Assembly (NCBI GenBank): GCA_016709005.1
Contig: JADJEU010000003.1
Span: forward strand, 1 to 64,000
Origin: Crocinitomicaceae bacterium
GTDB taxonomy: Bacteria; Bacteroidota; Bacteroidia; Flavobacteriales_D; Crocinitomicaceae
DNA length: 64,000 nt
Reading direction: 5' to 3'
Every line of letters begins with the position of its first letter. The stretch's first letter is position 1. The notes under the pieces were generated by a model. It searched no databases and was not told where the DNA came from. It worked only from the letters and a program-made list of their open reading frames with translations. Below are positions 26,890 through 37,619 of the stretch, piece after piece. A program made the translations under genes and the position numbers.

Positions 26890-28286
26890 ATAAGCTAATT
26901 GGCTTTGCAAAACGCGAAAAGGTAAATGAAATCTTATTTGTCTTATTAATTATTTCATTCCCGTTTGGCTCTTATTTGCCGTCTTTTTCAATTGGGTTCA
27001 TGACAATTTACCCTTATCTTATTTTCCTTGGTGCTTTAACTTTTTTTTCCTTGCTTCGAAAGTTTTTTCCACAACATAAGTTAGAAAAATACTATTTGCT
27101 TTTTGTACTTTTCTTTTTTTTAGTTGCAATTTGCTTTCTGCCCTTTGTAAATGGTAAATCAGATGCAATCATTGACATTAGAAGTATTGGGCTAATGCTG
27201 GCTACCTCCTATGTTTTCATCTCAATTAAAAGTATATTGGGTTTCGAGAGATGGAAATCAATTTTAGTGTTCTGTTTCAAAGTAGTTTTCTTTTTAATAG
27301 TCGCGTTTTGTCTGTTTGAACTTGTGTCAGGCATTCACTTCTCCGGCAAGTATACTGAACATGTTATTGCCAGAGGTTTGGCAGATCAGTTTTTATATAC
27401 ACCGGTTTTTTTGTGGGACAACCCAAATAACTTATTGGTGTATCTGATTTTAATTGGTGTAGTGATCATATTGCTTGACTCAGCTAATCGCCAGCGTGAA
27501 ACCTTTTCTTTGCTAATCTTATTTATTTGTTTTTTCCTTGCTTATCTGGTGAAGGCGAGGATGGGTATGCTTATTTGTTCGATGCTGATTTTGGGCTATG
27601 TCGCGCTTGTTGTTGGTATGAAATTTAGAAAACACTTTGTTCCAAACCGATCTAGGTTAATGGTGATTGGAATCTCTGTTTTGTGTCTTGCTTACGTTTA
27701 TGTTTTTACGGATAAATTTTTTGGAATCCCAAATGAAAATCTTCTTGTGATCAAAACCGCTCCGGCTTATCCTGAATTGGTCGATGGAGATCGCGTTACA
27801 GAAGATGACATTTGGTACTCAGCAGAGAATAATCAAGTCCAGAATGATACTTCAATACAACGAAACTCAAACACAGAAAGAACAGCCTTAATAAAAAATG
27901 GACTTGATTTTATAATGGATTCCAGACTGATGGGAATAGGCCCCGGGCAATACAGATATTTGCATGACTCAGGTAAGGTTAATCACTACGCATTTGGAAA
28001 TAGTGGTCCGCATTTTTGGTTGATTGAATTGTTTAGTCAATTTGGAATTTTGATTTTCCTGCCATATGTGTTACTTTTTTGCTGGATGATTTTAATTGCT
28101 TTGCGTTCATTTCGGAGTGATCCGTACACTTCAGTTTTATTGTTAGGTGCAATAATGACATTAATCCTGGCATCAATCCTGCCGTCCGCTTTTCTAATTC
28201 TTGATATCAATTGGATTTTTACCGTTGTCTTAATACTAACGGCCAACGAACTTTCAGTCAAAAAGCTTGTTGTAAAGCATGATTAA
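26886..28286 (+). CDS. O-antigen polymerase/ligase family membrane protein 1
   Basis: Polytopic protein of 466 aa with about ten to twelve hydrophobic segments. It has a large extracytoplasmic loop in the second half (about 285-365), as in the Wzy/WaaL superfamily. The stretch GIGPGQYRYLHDSG with GPHFWLIELFSQFGILIFLP resembles the (H)NxFL...G segment of that superfamily. It would join or polymerise undecaprenyl-linked oligosaccharides in the periplasm. It starts in the last four bases of the epimerase gene and overlaps the flippase by eight. Confidence 0.7.
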   Translation: MNKLIGFAKREKVNEILFVLLIISFPFGSYLPSFSIGFMTIYPYLIFLGALTFFSLLRKFFPQHKLEKYYLLFVLFFFLVAICFLPFVNGKSDAIIDIRSIGLMLATSYVFISIKSILGFERWKSILVFCFKVVFFLIVAFCLFELVSGIHFSGKYTEHVIARGLADQFLYTPVFLWDNPNNLLVYLILIGVVIILLDSANRQRETFSLLILFICFFLAYLVKARMGMLICSMLILGYVALVVGMKFRKHFVPNRSRLMVIGISVLCLAYVYVFTDKFFGIPNENLLVIKTAPAYPELVDGDRVTEDDIWYSAENNQVQNDTSIQRNSNTERTALIKNGLDFIMDSRLMGIGPGQYRYLHDSGKVNHYAFGNSGPHFWLIELFSQFGILIFLPYVLLFCWMILIALRSFRSDPYTSVLLLGAIMTLILASILPSAFLILDINWIFTVVLILTANELSVKKLVVKHD

Positions 28287-29529
28287 AAAAGGGAGCTATA
28301 GCAGTAATTTTTTGGTACTCTTTTCGGGTGGCGCAATAGGTCAGCTAGTTCCATTATTATTTGCTCCAGTTATTCTTAGGTTATTTGAAGCAGAGGAAAT
28401 GGCGGTAATGGATAATTTTATTGCCCTCGCAGGAATGATTGCAATTATTGCAGCCGGCCGATATGAGCGGGCAATTGTCTTACCAGCTGAAAAATCAAAG
28501 GCAATGAATCTGGTTGGAATTGCTCTGCGGATAATTTTGATCGTTACAGTTCTTTCTGTCTTTTTTTATTTTTTCAGGGAGTCGCTTGACTCGTTTTATG
28601 AGAAAGGTAAGATGGCAGATTTTATGTATCTTATAATAGTAGCAGTTCCTTTGTATGCCATTAATTATTTGTTGACTGAGTGGTTGATCAGAGAAAAGAA
28701 GTATAAATCAATGGTCTATTCCAGTATCGTGAAATCTGCAGTTGGAAGTATCTGCATAATCTTGTTTGGATACTTTTCTTTTGGTGCGCATGGTTTGATT
28801 TTGGGTACAATGATCGGTTTATTTGTTTGGATGTTACTCATGTATTTTACAGCTCGAAAATCGCTGGATTTTTCTCTCGTGAGCAAAAATGGAATGCTTC
28901 AGGTTGCAAAAGAATACAAAGATTTTCCATTGATTAATTCTGCACACGCATTTGTAGATCTGCTTTTTGGACAAGTGATTTTCTACTTCGTCATTACACG
29001 GGAATTTGGTCTTGCAGAATTGGGTTTGTTTACCGTAATGTCGCGTTATATTCTGGCAAGCATGAAATCTGTTGGAGGCTCAGTAGGACAGCTGTATTAT
29101 CGTGACGCAAGTGAAAAATATGCAGCAGGTGAAGATGTATCTCCAAGTTTTTTCAGATCGATAAAATTGGTTGCTCTTTTTGCTGTTCCGCTTTGTTTAC
29201 TGATTTTGTTTTTTGGTCCAATACTATTTGAACTATTTGGTGGTGTAGGGTACCGAAAATCTGGCGAAATCGCTCAAATAATGATTGTCCCCCTCTTTAT
29301 TAATTTTATGGTTTCACCTGTTTCAGGAACACCTATAATTTATCGTAAGCAGGGAATCGCATTTATATTCAGTCTTTTTGGATATACGAGTGGCATTGGA
29401 GCCTTGATCCTTGGAAAACACTTTGAATACAGTTTTTATGATTCCTTGAAATTTTATGCGGCAGCTCAATCACTTTATTATCTTGTTTTGTTTTTTTGGT
29501 ATTTCAAATTAACCCGATTCAGCAAATGA
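28279..29529 (+). CDS. Wzx-type polysaccharide flippase 1
   Basis: A 416-aa protein with about 12 membrane segments, of the MATE-like polysaccharide transport family. Such proteins flip undecaprenyl-diphosphate-linked repeat units across the inner membrane. The second half has the typical AREYKDFPL-like KEYKDFPLINSAHAF segment. Overlaps its neighbours by a few bases on both sides. Confidence 0.8.
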   Translation: MIKKGSYSSNFLVLFSGGAIGQLVPLLFAPVILRLFEAEEMAVMDNFIALAGMIAIIAAGRYERAIVLPAEKSKAMNLVGIALRIILIVTVLSVFFYFFRESLDSFYEKGKMADFMYLIIVAVPLYAINYLLTEWLIREKKYKSMVYSSIVKSAVGSICIILFGYFSFGAHGLILGTMIGLFVWMLLMYFTARKSLDFSLVSKNGMLQVAKEYKDFPLINSAHAFVDLLFGQVIFYFVITREFGLAELGLFTVMSRYILASMKSVGGSVGQLYYRDASEKYAAGEDVSPSFFRSIKLVALFAVPLCLLILFFGPILFELFGGVGYRKSGEIAQIMIVPLFINFMVSPVSGTPIIYRKQGIAFIFSLFGYTSGIGALILGKHFEYSFYDSLKFYAAAQSLYYLVLFFWYFKLTRFSK

Positions 29530-30436
29530 AAATTCTTTTTACCGGTCTTCCTTATTTTGGCAAACGGCTGGTAGCTGAATTGAATGAGATTGATCCAAAA
29601 AATAAATACGTTTTTTGTGATACCTATTATTCAAGGAAGGACCAACTGCGCTTTTTGTGGCATCTTCTGTCTGCAAAAAAAGTTGTTTCTTTTAATGGAG
29701 CATCTTCTGAAAGCGGCTCGTTGAATTGGGTTTTACGCATGAAAAGGAATTGATCATGCAATGGCATGGATCGGATGTTTTAACCGCACAGCAAAATATT
29801 ATCAGTGGAAATTTTACACGCAAATATATTGATGCCTCAAGGTCATTCACTGATGCGCCTTGGCTGCTGGACGAATTGCTTAGATTGAAGATAGATGCGA
29901 ATATTCTTCATTTTAAGTCTGTAGAACTAAAAAATAAATCGGCTCCCTTTTTATCAAAAGATGTCTTAACCTATTTGTCAAAAGGAAAGGAACTATTTTA
30001 CGGGTACAAGTCTATTGTAAAACTCGCAACAGAGTTTAAGGATACAACGTTTCACGTAGTTGGAACCGATGGATTAAATTTGAACGCTCCTCATAATATT
30101 AAATTTTATGGATGGGTCGATCAAATTCGGCTTGAAGAATTAATGGATCTGGCTCCAATTTATTTGCGTTTTTGTGAGCATGATGGTTATTCGCTTTCGG
30201 TTCTTCAAGCCCTTGCAAACGGTAATTATGTCATCTATAACAATGCCATGCCTTTTGTCAATTTCGCAGCTACTGAAGATAGTTTGAAACTAGAATTGAA
30301 CAAGATTCAAAAGTCACTTACCGTAACCAATGGTCAGCGCAATAATCAGGCAAATTCGTTTTTACTTGAATTTCATCAGGCAAAAATAGTCTTGGAAAAT
30401 TATTCAAAAGTGTTGACTCAAACTGAAAGTAATTGA
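29526..30436 (+). CDS. Glycosyltransferase, frameshifted
   Basis: First frame: MKILFTGLPYFGKRLVAELN... to a stop at 29753. The second frame carries LIMQWHGSDVLTAQQ and on to 30436. One missing A in the A4 run at 29742-29745 joins them as RMKKELIMQWHGSDV, giving 303 aa. MQWHGSDV is the pattern of GT-B type enzymes at the end of the N-domain (compare the WGSDV of the later gene). FYGWV and LRFCEHDGYSLSVLQALANG resemble the nucleotide-sugar part of GT4 proteins, slightly divergent. Both donor and acceptor are unknown. Confidence 0.7.
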
Positions 30437-31671
30437 TGCTGCGGGCAAAAAAAAATATCGTCTTAATTACTACTTGGTTTCCGCCAGCTATTGGTGTTGC
30501 TGTAAATCGAATGAGTGCTTTTGCAAAGTATCTCAGTCATGAGAAATATGATCTTACCGTATTAACACTTGATGAAACTGACTCAATAATAGATGAAGAG
30601 TATTTCAATTCGAAGGTTCGGCGTTTTTCAAATCCTCAAATTCTGAAAAGCCCTAAATTTAATTCAGGTGATTCTCGTTTTAAACATAAATTAAAAACAG
30701 CGTGGAATATTCTGGTCCTCAAATATAATTCAGACGTTTACAAAGGATGGAGAAAAAAAGTGGAGCACGAACTTGATCGCATGCATTCAACAAGGAAAAT
30801 TGACTTGATAATAAGCAGTTTTTCTCCTGAATCAGCACATTTGGCAGCTCTGCATTTTTGCAAAGCGCACGCTAATGTAAAGTGGATAGCAGATATGCGG
30901 GATGAGATGTCTCAGAATCCAACAATACCTGTAAAACTCCGAAAGCGTTTGTTAAAAATAGAATCTGAAATAAATACTTTTGCAAGTTGTATCACCACAG
31001 TAAGTCAACCTTTGGTAGAATTATTTAGAACGACAACATGCAAATCGGTTGCTGAAATTGTCGAAATCCGCAACGGTTTTGATCACGAAATTCCAATACT
31101 TGATCAGCCATTTAATGACGTGTTGACCTTTACCTATTGTGGTAAATTTTACGGAGCCTATAAGCCAGATCTTTTTTTTAAGGCACTTGTACGGATTTTT
31201 GAAAATGGAAATTTGCCTGAAAAAATTAAACTTGTTTTTGTTGGCTGTTCTAAAAACTTTGACATACCGCAAATATTTGAAAAGTTTGTGATTTTCGAAA
31301 ACCAAACTACACCCGAGCGAAGTATTGATTTTATGGCTAAGTCTGACGTAAATCTTTTGTTGATACCTGCGGACGGAAGAACCGGTGTTTTTACGGGTAA
31401 GCTATTCGATTATGTTTCAGTGAATGTTCCGGTTTTTGCAATCCTTGATTTGAACGATGTCGCCGCAGCGTTATTAAGTCAAACCGGACACGGTTATCTG
31501 GCTTCTAATGATGATTTTGAAAGCATTGTGAGTAAATTGCAAGAAGTGATCAATGACTGGAAACAGAGAAAGAAAATAAAAATTGCACAGGATATTGTAA
31601 AAATGGCACATCGAAAATATCAGGTAGAAAAACTAAATAAGATCATTCATAATCTTTTAAATGAAAACTAG
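30436..31671 (+). CDS. Glycosyltransferase, GT-B fold (GT4-like)
   Basis: A 411-aa protein. The N-domain starts NIVLITTWFPPAIGVAVNRMSAFAKYL, a typical GT4 acceptor-side start with the PPxxGxxxxR element. WIADMRDEMSQNP is followed by INTFASCITTVSQPL, the usual domain-linking region. The C-domain has FTYCGKFYGAYKPD and later TGVFTGKLFDYVSVNVPVFA, a weak equivalent of the E(x7)E region. The stop of the previous gene overlaps this ATG by one base; it overlaps the next gene by 11. Confidence 0.72.
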   Translation: MLRAKKNIVLITTWFPPAIGVAVNRMSAFAKYLSHEKYDLTVLTLDETDSIIDEEYFNSKVRRFSNPQILKSPKFNSGDSRFKHKLKTAWNILVLKYNSDVYKGWRKKVEHELDRMHSTRKIDLIISSFSPESAHLAALHFCKAHANVKWIADMRDEMSQNPTIPVKLRKRLLKIESEINTFASCITTVSQPLVELFRTTTCKSVAEIVEIRNGFDHEIPILDQPFNDVLTFTYCGKFYGAYKPDLFFKALVRIFENGNLPEKIKLVFVGCSKNFDIPQIFEKFVIFENQTTPERSIDFMAKSDVNLLLIPADGRTGVFTGKLFDYVSVNVPVFAILDLNDVAAALLSQTGHGYLASNDDFESIVSKLQEVINDWKQRKKIKIAQDIVKMAHRKYQVEKLNKIIHNLLNEN

Positions 31672-32689
31672 ACTTGCTGTCATCGGTCCATCTTCAACCC
31701 ACGTTGATAGGTTTATTGGTTTAGTCATTGACTTTTATGATGAGGTAATTTATATTGGAGAAAAAGAATTAGAAACTGAACACAAAATAAAACAATACAT
31801 TATAAACTTCAGATCTAAAAATATTTTTTCACTCCTGAAGAATAGAAAAAAACTCGCAGAAATATTAGCCAACGAACGTCCAGGTTTGGTTCACATTCAG
31901 CAAATCAATCGGGTTGCCTTTATTGCAAAGGGTGTTCTCAAAAAACTGAATATCAACTATGTTGTTACTGCCTGGGGCTCTGATGTTTTGTTAATCCCCA
32001 ATAAGAATTGGATCTACAAAAAAATGACACAATCGGTGTTGAATAGCGCCGCCGCAATTACAGTTGATTCTGCTGAAATGATTCAAACGGTCCGCCAACT
32101 CACAAAAAATCCAACCATATCAATTGTGTTTTTTGGCATTAAGCCAATCGGAAATCATCCGAAAGAAAAATTAATTTTTTCGAATCGCGCACTTTACCCA
32201 ATTTATCGAATTGAAAATATTATAACAGAGTTCAGTGAGTTTTATAAAAACCATTCAGATTTTAGCCTGGTCATTGCCGGAACAGGTCCTGAGGAGCCAA
32301 AGTTGAAGTCATTAGTAAAAGAACTCAAACTGGATGATTCTGTCGATTTTGTCGGCTGGTTAAAGGAAGATCAAAATAATAATTATTATAAAAGAGCTCT
32401 GATTTATGTCTCACTGCCAATATCAGACGGAACTTCTGTGAGTTTGCTTGAAGCCATGAGTGCCGGCTGCATTCCGGTAGTTGCAAATTTAGCGGTTAGC
32501 CATGAATGGATTGAAACCAATAGAAACGGAATAATAAAAAACGACCAGGAAAATTCCTTTGAATTGGCAATACAGTTGGATCAAGATTTAGTGGCAAATA
32601 TAAATTCAAAAATTATTTGTGATCGGGCAACTTCTGAAATTGCTTCACAAAAATTAAGAGAGATACATCTAAAGCTGATTAATGATTAA
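31661..32689 (+). CDS. Glycosyltransferase family 4
   Basis: A 342-aa GT-B protein. The acceptor domain contains VVTAWGSDVLLIPN. The donor domain has LVIAGTGPEEPKLKSLVKEL and VDFVGWLKEDQ, then ALIYVSLPISDGTSVSLLEAMSAGCIPVVA, with the E(x7)E-type element including SLLEAMSAGC. This is the clearest GT4 of the locus. Overlaps the following gene by eight bases. Confidence 0.82.
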   Translation: MKTRLAVIGPSSTHVDRFIGLVIDFYDEVIYIGEKELETEHKIKQYIINFRSKNIFSLLKNRKKLAEILANERPGLVHIQQINRVAFIAKGVLKKLNINYVVTAWGSDVLLIPNKNWIYKKMTQSVLNSAAAITVDSAEMIQTVRQLTKNPTISIVFFGIKPIGNHPKEKLIFSNRALYPIYRIENIITEFSEFYKNHSDFSLVIAGTGPEEPKLKSLVKELKLDDSVDFVGWLKEDQNNNYYKRALIYVSLPISDGTSVSLLEAMSAGCIPVVANLAVSHEWIETNRNGIIKNDQENSFELAIQLDQDLVANINSKIICDRATSEIASQKLREIHLKLIND

Positions 32690-33923
32690 TCTCATAAAAA
32701 ACAGGGACTATTACGGCTTAAGTATTTTGATGCTTTTAGTTGTTCTTATTGGTTATCAAGAGATGGTTTCGCCTGCAATTGGAATATTCATTCTTGTTGT
32801 CATCACCGAGGGATTATTCTTGAAGCGACTGAAATTCGAATTCAATAAATTTACACTGTTATTTGTCGTTTTATTTGTGCTCTATCTTATTGGTCTCATT
32901 TGGTCAGAACATAGAGAAATAGGATGGAAATTATTGGAGTATAAAATGGCATTTTTTATTTTTCCTGTACTTTTTTTATTTCCAAAACGAACTTCGAATG
33001 CGTCCGATTTTTTATCTGGAATAGTTTGGGGTTGTTTGATTTTGTCATTACGGTTCTTGGCAGTTGATTTGTTTCAAAATGTTGATTTGACGTATTATGA
33101 AATTTCCAGACAATACATACATCTGCATCCAACGTATGCAGCCATTTATTTTACGATTGGAATTGTTTATCTGATAGAAGGAAAAATCTCAAATCGCAAC
33201 CCCTGGAAATGGTGTTATGGGATCCCTCTGATTATTTTATTTTCAATAATGATTCTTGCATCGACTTCACTAGCGGGAATCTTATATTTTGCTTTTGTCA
33301 TCGCATTTTTCATTGCGTACTTTATAAAAATTACGTTTCACAAAATTGTTTTTTGGGTTTATCTGCTCTTGATACCAATTGTCCTGATTATTGGGGTTTC
33401 GAAAATTTCTTTTCTGAAATACGATTTGGAGATGATCGGTGTTGTGAAGTCCGATATTTCTCAGGGTAAACAGTTTCTTTTGGAGAAACACAAGGCAAAC
33501 GAATCTGGAACAATTGAACGTGTAATGATGTGGTATATTTCGACTGAAATAATTGTTGAAAATCCACTTGGTGTAGGAACCGGAGATATAGATTTTTACC
33601 TGCTGGATAAGTGTAAAAAGTATGATTTGAAATTACTCTATGAATTGAATCTAAATCCACACAATCAATATTTGCAAATTGGAATTGACTTAGGTTTTCT
33701 AGGAATAATTTATTTAATTGGCATGCTGGGTGCGTTAATAATGAAGAGTATAAGATCTGCCGATATCTTTCTTTTTCTGACTGTATTAAGCTTACTTTTT
33801 AACAGTTTGTTTGAATCAGTATTGCAAAGACAATCTGGAATCGTATTCTACAGTCTGATAATTTGCTTGTTGCTTGTTTATAGATCAACAACAACTAATG
33901 CAAAACTACCAAATGTGAATTGA
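32682..33923 (+). CDS. O-antigen polymerase/ligase family membrane protein 2
   Basis: A 413-aa polytopic protein of the Wzy/WaaL superfamily. It has about ten membrane segments, the stretch HPTYAAIYFTIG, and a C-terminal NPLGVGTGDIDF ... NPHNQYLQIGIDLGFLG, which is the HNxxL..G ligase/polymerase motif. It is the better ligase-like candidate of the three such genes here. Last gene of the first operon block; a promoter-like site follows before the next gene. Confidence 0.78.
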   Translation: MINLIKNRDYYGLSILMLLVVLIGYQEMVSPAIGIFILVVITEGLFLKRLKFEFNKFTLLFVVLFVLYLIGLIWSEHREIGWKLLEYKMAFFIFPVLFLFPKRTSNASDFLSGIVWGCLILSLRFLAVDLFQNVDLTYYEISRQYIHLHPTYAAIYFTIGIVYLIEGKISNRNPWKWCYGIPLIILFSIMILASTSLAGILYFAFVIAFFIAYFIKITFHKIVFWVYLLLIPIVLIIGVSKISFLKYDLEMIGVVKSDISQGKQFLLEKHKANESGTIERVMMWYISTEIIVENPLGVGTGDIDFYLLDKCKKYDLKLLYELNLNPHNQYLQIGIDLGFLGIIYLIGMLGALIMKSIRSADIFLFLTVLSLLFNSLFESVLQRQSGIVFYSLIICLLLVYRSTTTNAKLPNVN

Positions 33924-33976
33924 AGTTATTTCTGAAGATAACCACCTCAATATACCCGCACTTTGACTAAAGACTT

Positions 33977-33984
33977 TAATTTTG
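33977..33984 (+). promoter_or_regulatory. Internal promoter -7 box
   Basis: TAATTTTG matches TAnnTTTG and lies 29 bases ahead of the ATG at 34014. A TTTG at 33962-33965 is closer than the consensus spacing, so only the -7 box is supported. It sits in a 90-base gap, one of the few in the glycan locus. Confidence 0.4.
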
Positions 33985-34013
33985 TATCTGCCATCAGAAT
34001 TTAAATTGAGAAA

Positions 34014-36285
34014 ATGAAGCTCTTAATCTTAACTCAATACTTCCCGCCTGAAACAGGTGCTCCGCAAAATCGTTTGTTTGAGTTAGCCATGCGGTTTGCA
34101 GGATATGGGCATGCACGTTGAGGTTCTCACAGCAATGCCTAATTATCCGAAGGCGGAAATTTTTGAGGGTTATAAAGGAAAAAAGTATGTAAAGGAAAAT
34201 CTTCAGGGTCTGACAGTGCATCGCACAAGTATTTATGTATCGCGCTCACGTGGTATTCGCCCGAGACTGGTAAATTATTTTTCGTTTGTTCGATCGTCTT
34301 ATCGCTTTGGAAAAAAATTAGCAGATTTTGATTTTATTCTATGTGAATCTCCGCCACTTTTTTTGGGATATTCAGCGATGTGGTTATCCAAACGACTCAA
34401 TGCGAAATTGATTTTTAACGTATCCGATTTGTGGCCTGAAAGTGCTGAAAAACTGGGGTTAGTGACTAACTGGTTTTTTTTAAAACTTGCTTATCGGCTG
34501 GAAGCAAAGTGTTATCGCAGATCCTATTTAATTACCGGACAAACACAAGGTATTGTTGAAGATATTCGACGCCGGTTTCCTGAAAAAGATGTTTACTGGT
34601 TGCCGAACGGAGTTAACCTCATTAAATATGATCCACAGACTGTAAAGTCATTTGATTTGCGTGAAAAGTATGCGATTCGAAAAGACGAACTGATCTTTTT
34701 TTATGGCGGTATTCTGGGGCATGCCCAGGGGTTGGATTTAATTATTAAAGTTGCAAAACGACTGGAAGAAAAGCCGGTCAAATTTGTTTTGATGGGAAGT
34801 GGGCCTGTTAAAGCAGAACTCATGGAACTTTCACGTGAATTAGGGAGTACCAATGTGATTTTCGCTGAGCCGGTTTCGCGAGAAGACATTATGGGAGTTA
34901 TTGCGGATATTGATATATCTGTTATTCCGCTTCGCAAAATAGACCTTTTCCTGGGTGCAATTCCGTCAAAAATATTTGAAGCACTTGCAATGGAAAAGCC
35001 TATTCTCTTAGGAGTTGACGGTGAAGCAAAAAGTCTCTTCATCGATCAGGGACAAGCTGGATGGTTTTTCGAGCCTGAAGATGAAGTTGATCTTGAACAG
35101 AAAATAGTATCAATTATCGGTGATAAAACAGCGATATTACAAAAAGGAAAAAATGGTAGAGCTTATGTAGCCAAACATTTTAATCGCAACGGAATTGCGG
35201 AGGCTTTTTACAATTATCTGTTTTATCGCTACGATACAGTTAAACTTGATGCAGTGCCGGCTGCTGGCAAATCTTCAGTTTCAATTATCATTCCTTGCAG
35301 AAATGAAGAAAAGTTTATTGCCAGAAATATCGAATCAATTCTTGAGCAGGATTATCCTGGTAAACTCGAAGTACTTGTTGTTGATGGATTAAGTACCGAT
35401 AATACAAGGCAAATTGTATCGGATTACTGTCAACGATTTCCAGGAAGGGTTAAATTGGTGGATAATCAGATGCAATACACTCCGAATGCATTGAATATTG
35501 GAATTGAGTCAAGTACAAGTGATGTTTTTATAATTCTGGGCGGGCATGCTTATCTCGAAAGATCCTTTGTAAGACTCAACGTTGAACGGCTTGAAGCTGA
35601 TCCTTTGCTTGGTTGTGCGGGCGGACTCATCAATGGTATTTTTGAAAATTCAACGGGTTATCTGATATCAAAAGGCATGAGTTCTGTATTTGGCGTTGGT
35701 AATGCTACGTTCAGATTAGGCGGAGGACGATCTTTTGTCGACACCGTCGCTTTCGGTGCCTATAAGCGTGACGTCTATGAGAAAATCGGAGGTTTTGATG
35801 AAAACCTTGTCCGTAACCAGGATGACGATTATAATTATCGCGTATTGAAGGCAGGCTATAAAATTCTTTTTGATCCTGAAATCGTTTCGAACTATTATGT
35901 CAGGAGTTCGTTTGCTTTGTTGCGCAGGCAGTATAATCAGTATGGCTACTGGAAAGTTTATGTGAACAAAAAGCATAAGCGCGTTACAACTGTTAGACAA
36001 ATGTTTCCTGCATTATTTATTTTGGGTATTATTGTTGGTTGTGCTTTGTCTCTTGCACATATTTCCTTTCTTATAATTACTGCTGCTTTCGTTGCTTTAT
36101 ACGTTTTGCTCGGATTTTATTTTGCATTCAAACTTGCTGATAGAAGCACACAAGTTTTTGTTTTATTTAGGATATTTTTAATTCTCCATTTTTCGTATGG
36201 TTTCGGATACCTCAAGGGTATCATTGATTTTTTGATTTTAAATAAAATGCCGGTGAATAAGAGTAAAGAAATGTCTCGACACTAA
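34014..36285 (+). CDS. Bifunctional glycosyltransferase, GT4-GT2 fusion with C-terminal membrane segments, frameshifted
   Basis: The start MKLLILTQYFPPETGAPQNRLFEL (ATG at 34014) reads into a stop at about 34120. The other frame, from 34096, carries QDMGMHVEVLTAMPNYP onward. One T too many in the T3 run at 34095-34097 explains the break, and repair gives 756 aa. Residues 1-400 are a GT4 protein with VSDLWPESAEKLG and FYGGILGHAQGLD (WbuB-like). From about 419, SVSIIIPCRNEEKFI with VVDGLSTDNT begins a GT2 domain (ExoA-like). Three or so hydrophobic segments end the protein. One polypeptide would therefore carry two transfer steps. Confidence 0.8.
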
Positions 36286-37554
36286 ATGAAAAAAATATTC
36301 CGAAAATCTGATTACGCAAAAAATTCGATCATTTCAATTCTGGGAGTTGGTGTAGCGGCGTTGATTCCACTTGCTATTCGGCCATTTTTAGGACGAATGT
36401 TTACACCAGAAGAATTTAATTTATTGGGTCTCTATGTTACCGTAACTTCTATTCTGGCAATTGCTGCAAATTTTCGGTATGGTTATGCCGTAGTCGTAAC
36501 GTCTGATGACGAAGAAGCCAAAGGAGTTTTGTTTGGTTCGATTGTAATAACGGGTGTTTTTTCTATTTTGACTTTTATAATCTTGTTGATTTTTGGCCAG
36601 ACTATATCACTCAATTTAGGCCTCAATCCTGATATCGTAAATTGGTTCTATTTTGTTCCATTGAGCGTTTTTTTTATTTCTGGGTGTATCGGATTTAATG
36701 GCTGGTTAAACAAAAACAAACACTATAAAGCGATGGCTTTTAACAAGAGTATTCGCAGGGGGGGAGAAGGATTGACACAGTTCGTTTTCGGAAAACTGAA
36801 AAACACTTCGGGTTTAATTTATGGTGCATTTTTAGGAGATTTACTAAATTTCATCGTGCACCTCTTTCAATTTAAAAAATTGGGTGGTTCGTTTAAAGGC
36901 CTCAAAAGCAAATCAATTTTTGCAAGCTTAAAAAAGTACAAGGAGTTTCCGCTATTTAATTTGGTTCCGGCATTGTTAGACATCGTCAGTTTATCGCTAC
37001 CTTTCTTGATCGTAAATGCTTATTACTCCGAAGAAGTGAGTGGTCAGTTTTATCAAAGCCGAGATATCCTTGCTATGCCACTTATTCTTATATCAGCAGC
37101 AATTTCACAAGTATTGATGCAAAAGATCTCTGAAAAAAAGAATAATGGAGAAAAAGTTTTTGTGATTATTAAAAATCATTTTTTCATTTTGTCTTTCTTG
37201 GGGTTGATTGGTTTTTTGGTTGTTTTCTTTTTGGGTGAAAACCTGTTTACCCTTTTTCTGGGTGATCAGTGGAAGATGGCTGGATCAATGGCTTCTATGA
37301 TGGTTTTGGCTTATTCAATTAAATTTGTCGTTTCGCCAATTTCAGTTGTCTTTTTTTCCTTACACAAAATTAAAATAGCAAGTTTTTGGCAAGTAGCTTA
37401 CTTTTTAGGTATTCTCAGTCTGGTGCTATTTGCGAATAATTCCATCGAATCATTTATTTTGTATTATGTAATTATTGAGGTTGTGTTATACGCAATCTAT
37501 GCAATCTTGATTATACATGAGACACGTAAATACGACCGATCGATTCCGTCGTAG
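36286..37554 (+). CDS. Wzx-type polysaccharide flippase 2
   Basis: A 422-aa protein with about 12 membrane segments of the same family as the gene at 28279, but only remotely alike. It has the KKYKEFPLFNLVPALLD segment where the first flippase has KEYKDFPLINSAHAF. Its ATG follows the previous stop directly. Its presence suggests a second repeat unit, or a second assembly route. Confidence 0.8.
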   Translation: MKKIFRKSDYAKNSIISILGVGVAALIPLAIRPFLGRMFTPEEFNLLGLYVTVTSILAIAANFRYGYAVVVTSDDEEAKGVLFGSIVITGVFSILTFIILLIFGQTISLNLGLNPDIVNWFYFVPLSVFFISGCIGFNGWLNKNKHYKAMAFNKSIRRGGEGLTQFVFGKLKNTSGLIYGAFLGDLLNFIVHLFQFKKLGGSFKGLKSKSIFASLKKYKEFPLFNLVPALLDIVSLSLPFLIVNAYYSEEVSGQFYQSRDILAMPLILISAAISQVLMQKISEKKNNGEKVFVIIKNHFFILSFLGLIGFLVVFFLGENLFTLFLGDQWKMAGSMASMMVLAYSIKFVVSPISVVFFSLHKIKIASFWQVAYFLGILSLVLFANNSIESFILYYVIIEVVLYAIYAILIIHETRKYDRSIPS

Positions 37555-37586
37555 ACATTATTTTCTGTGATTGTGTTTAATTGTTC

Positions 37587-37594
37587 TAACTTTG
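37587..37594 (+). promoter_or_regulatory. Internal promoter -7 box
   Basis: TAACTTTG matches TAnnTTTG, 25 bases before the ATG at 37620, within a 65-base gap. No TTTG at the proper distance upstream. Confidence 0.4.
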
Positions 37595-37619
37595 TAATGA
37601 TATCAACCTTTAACGATTA

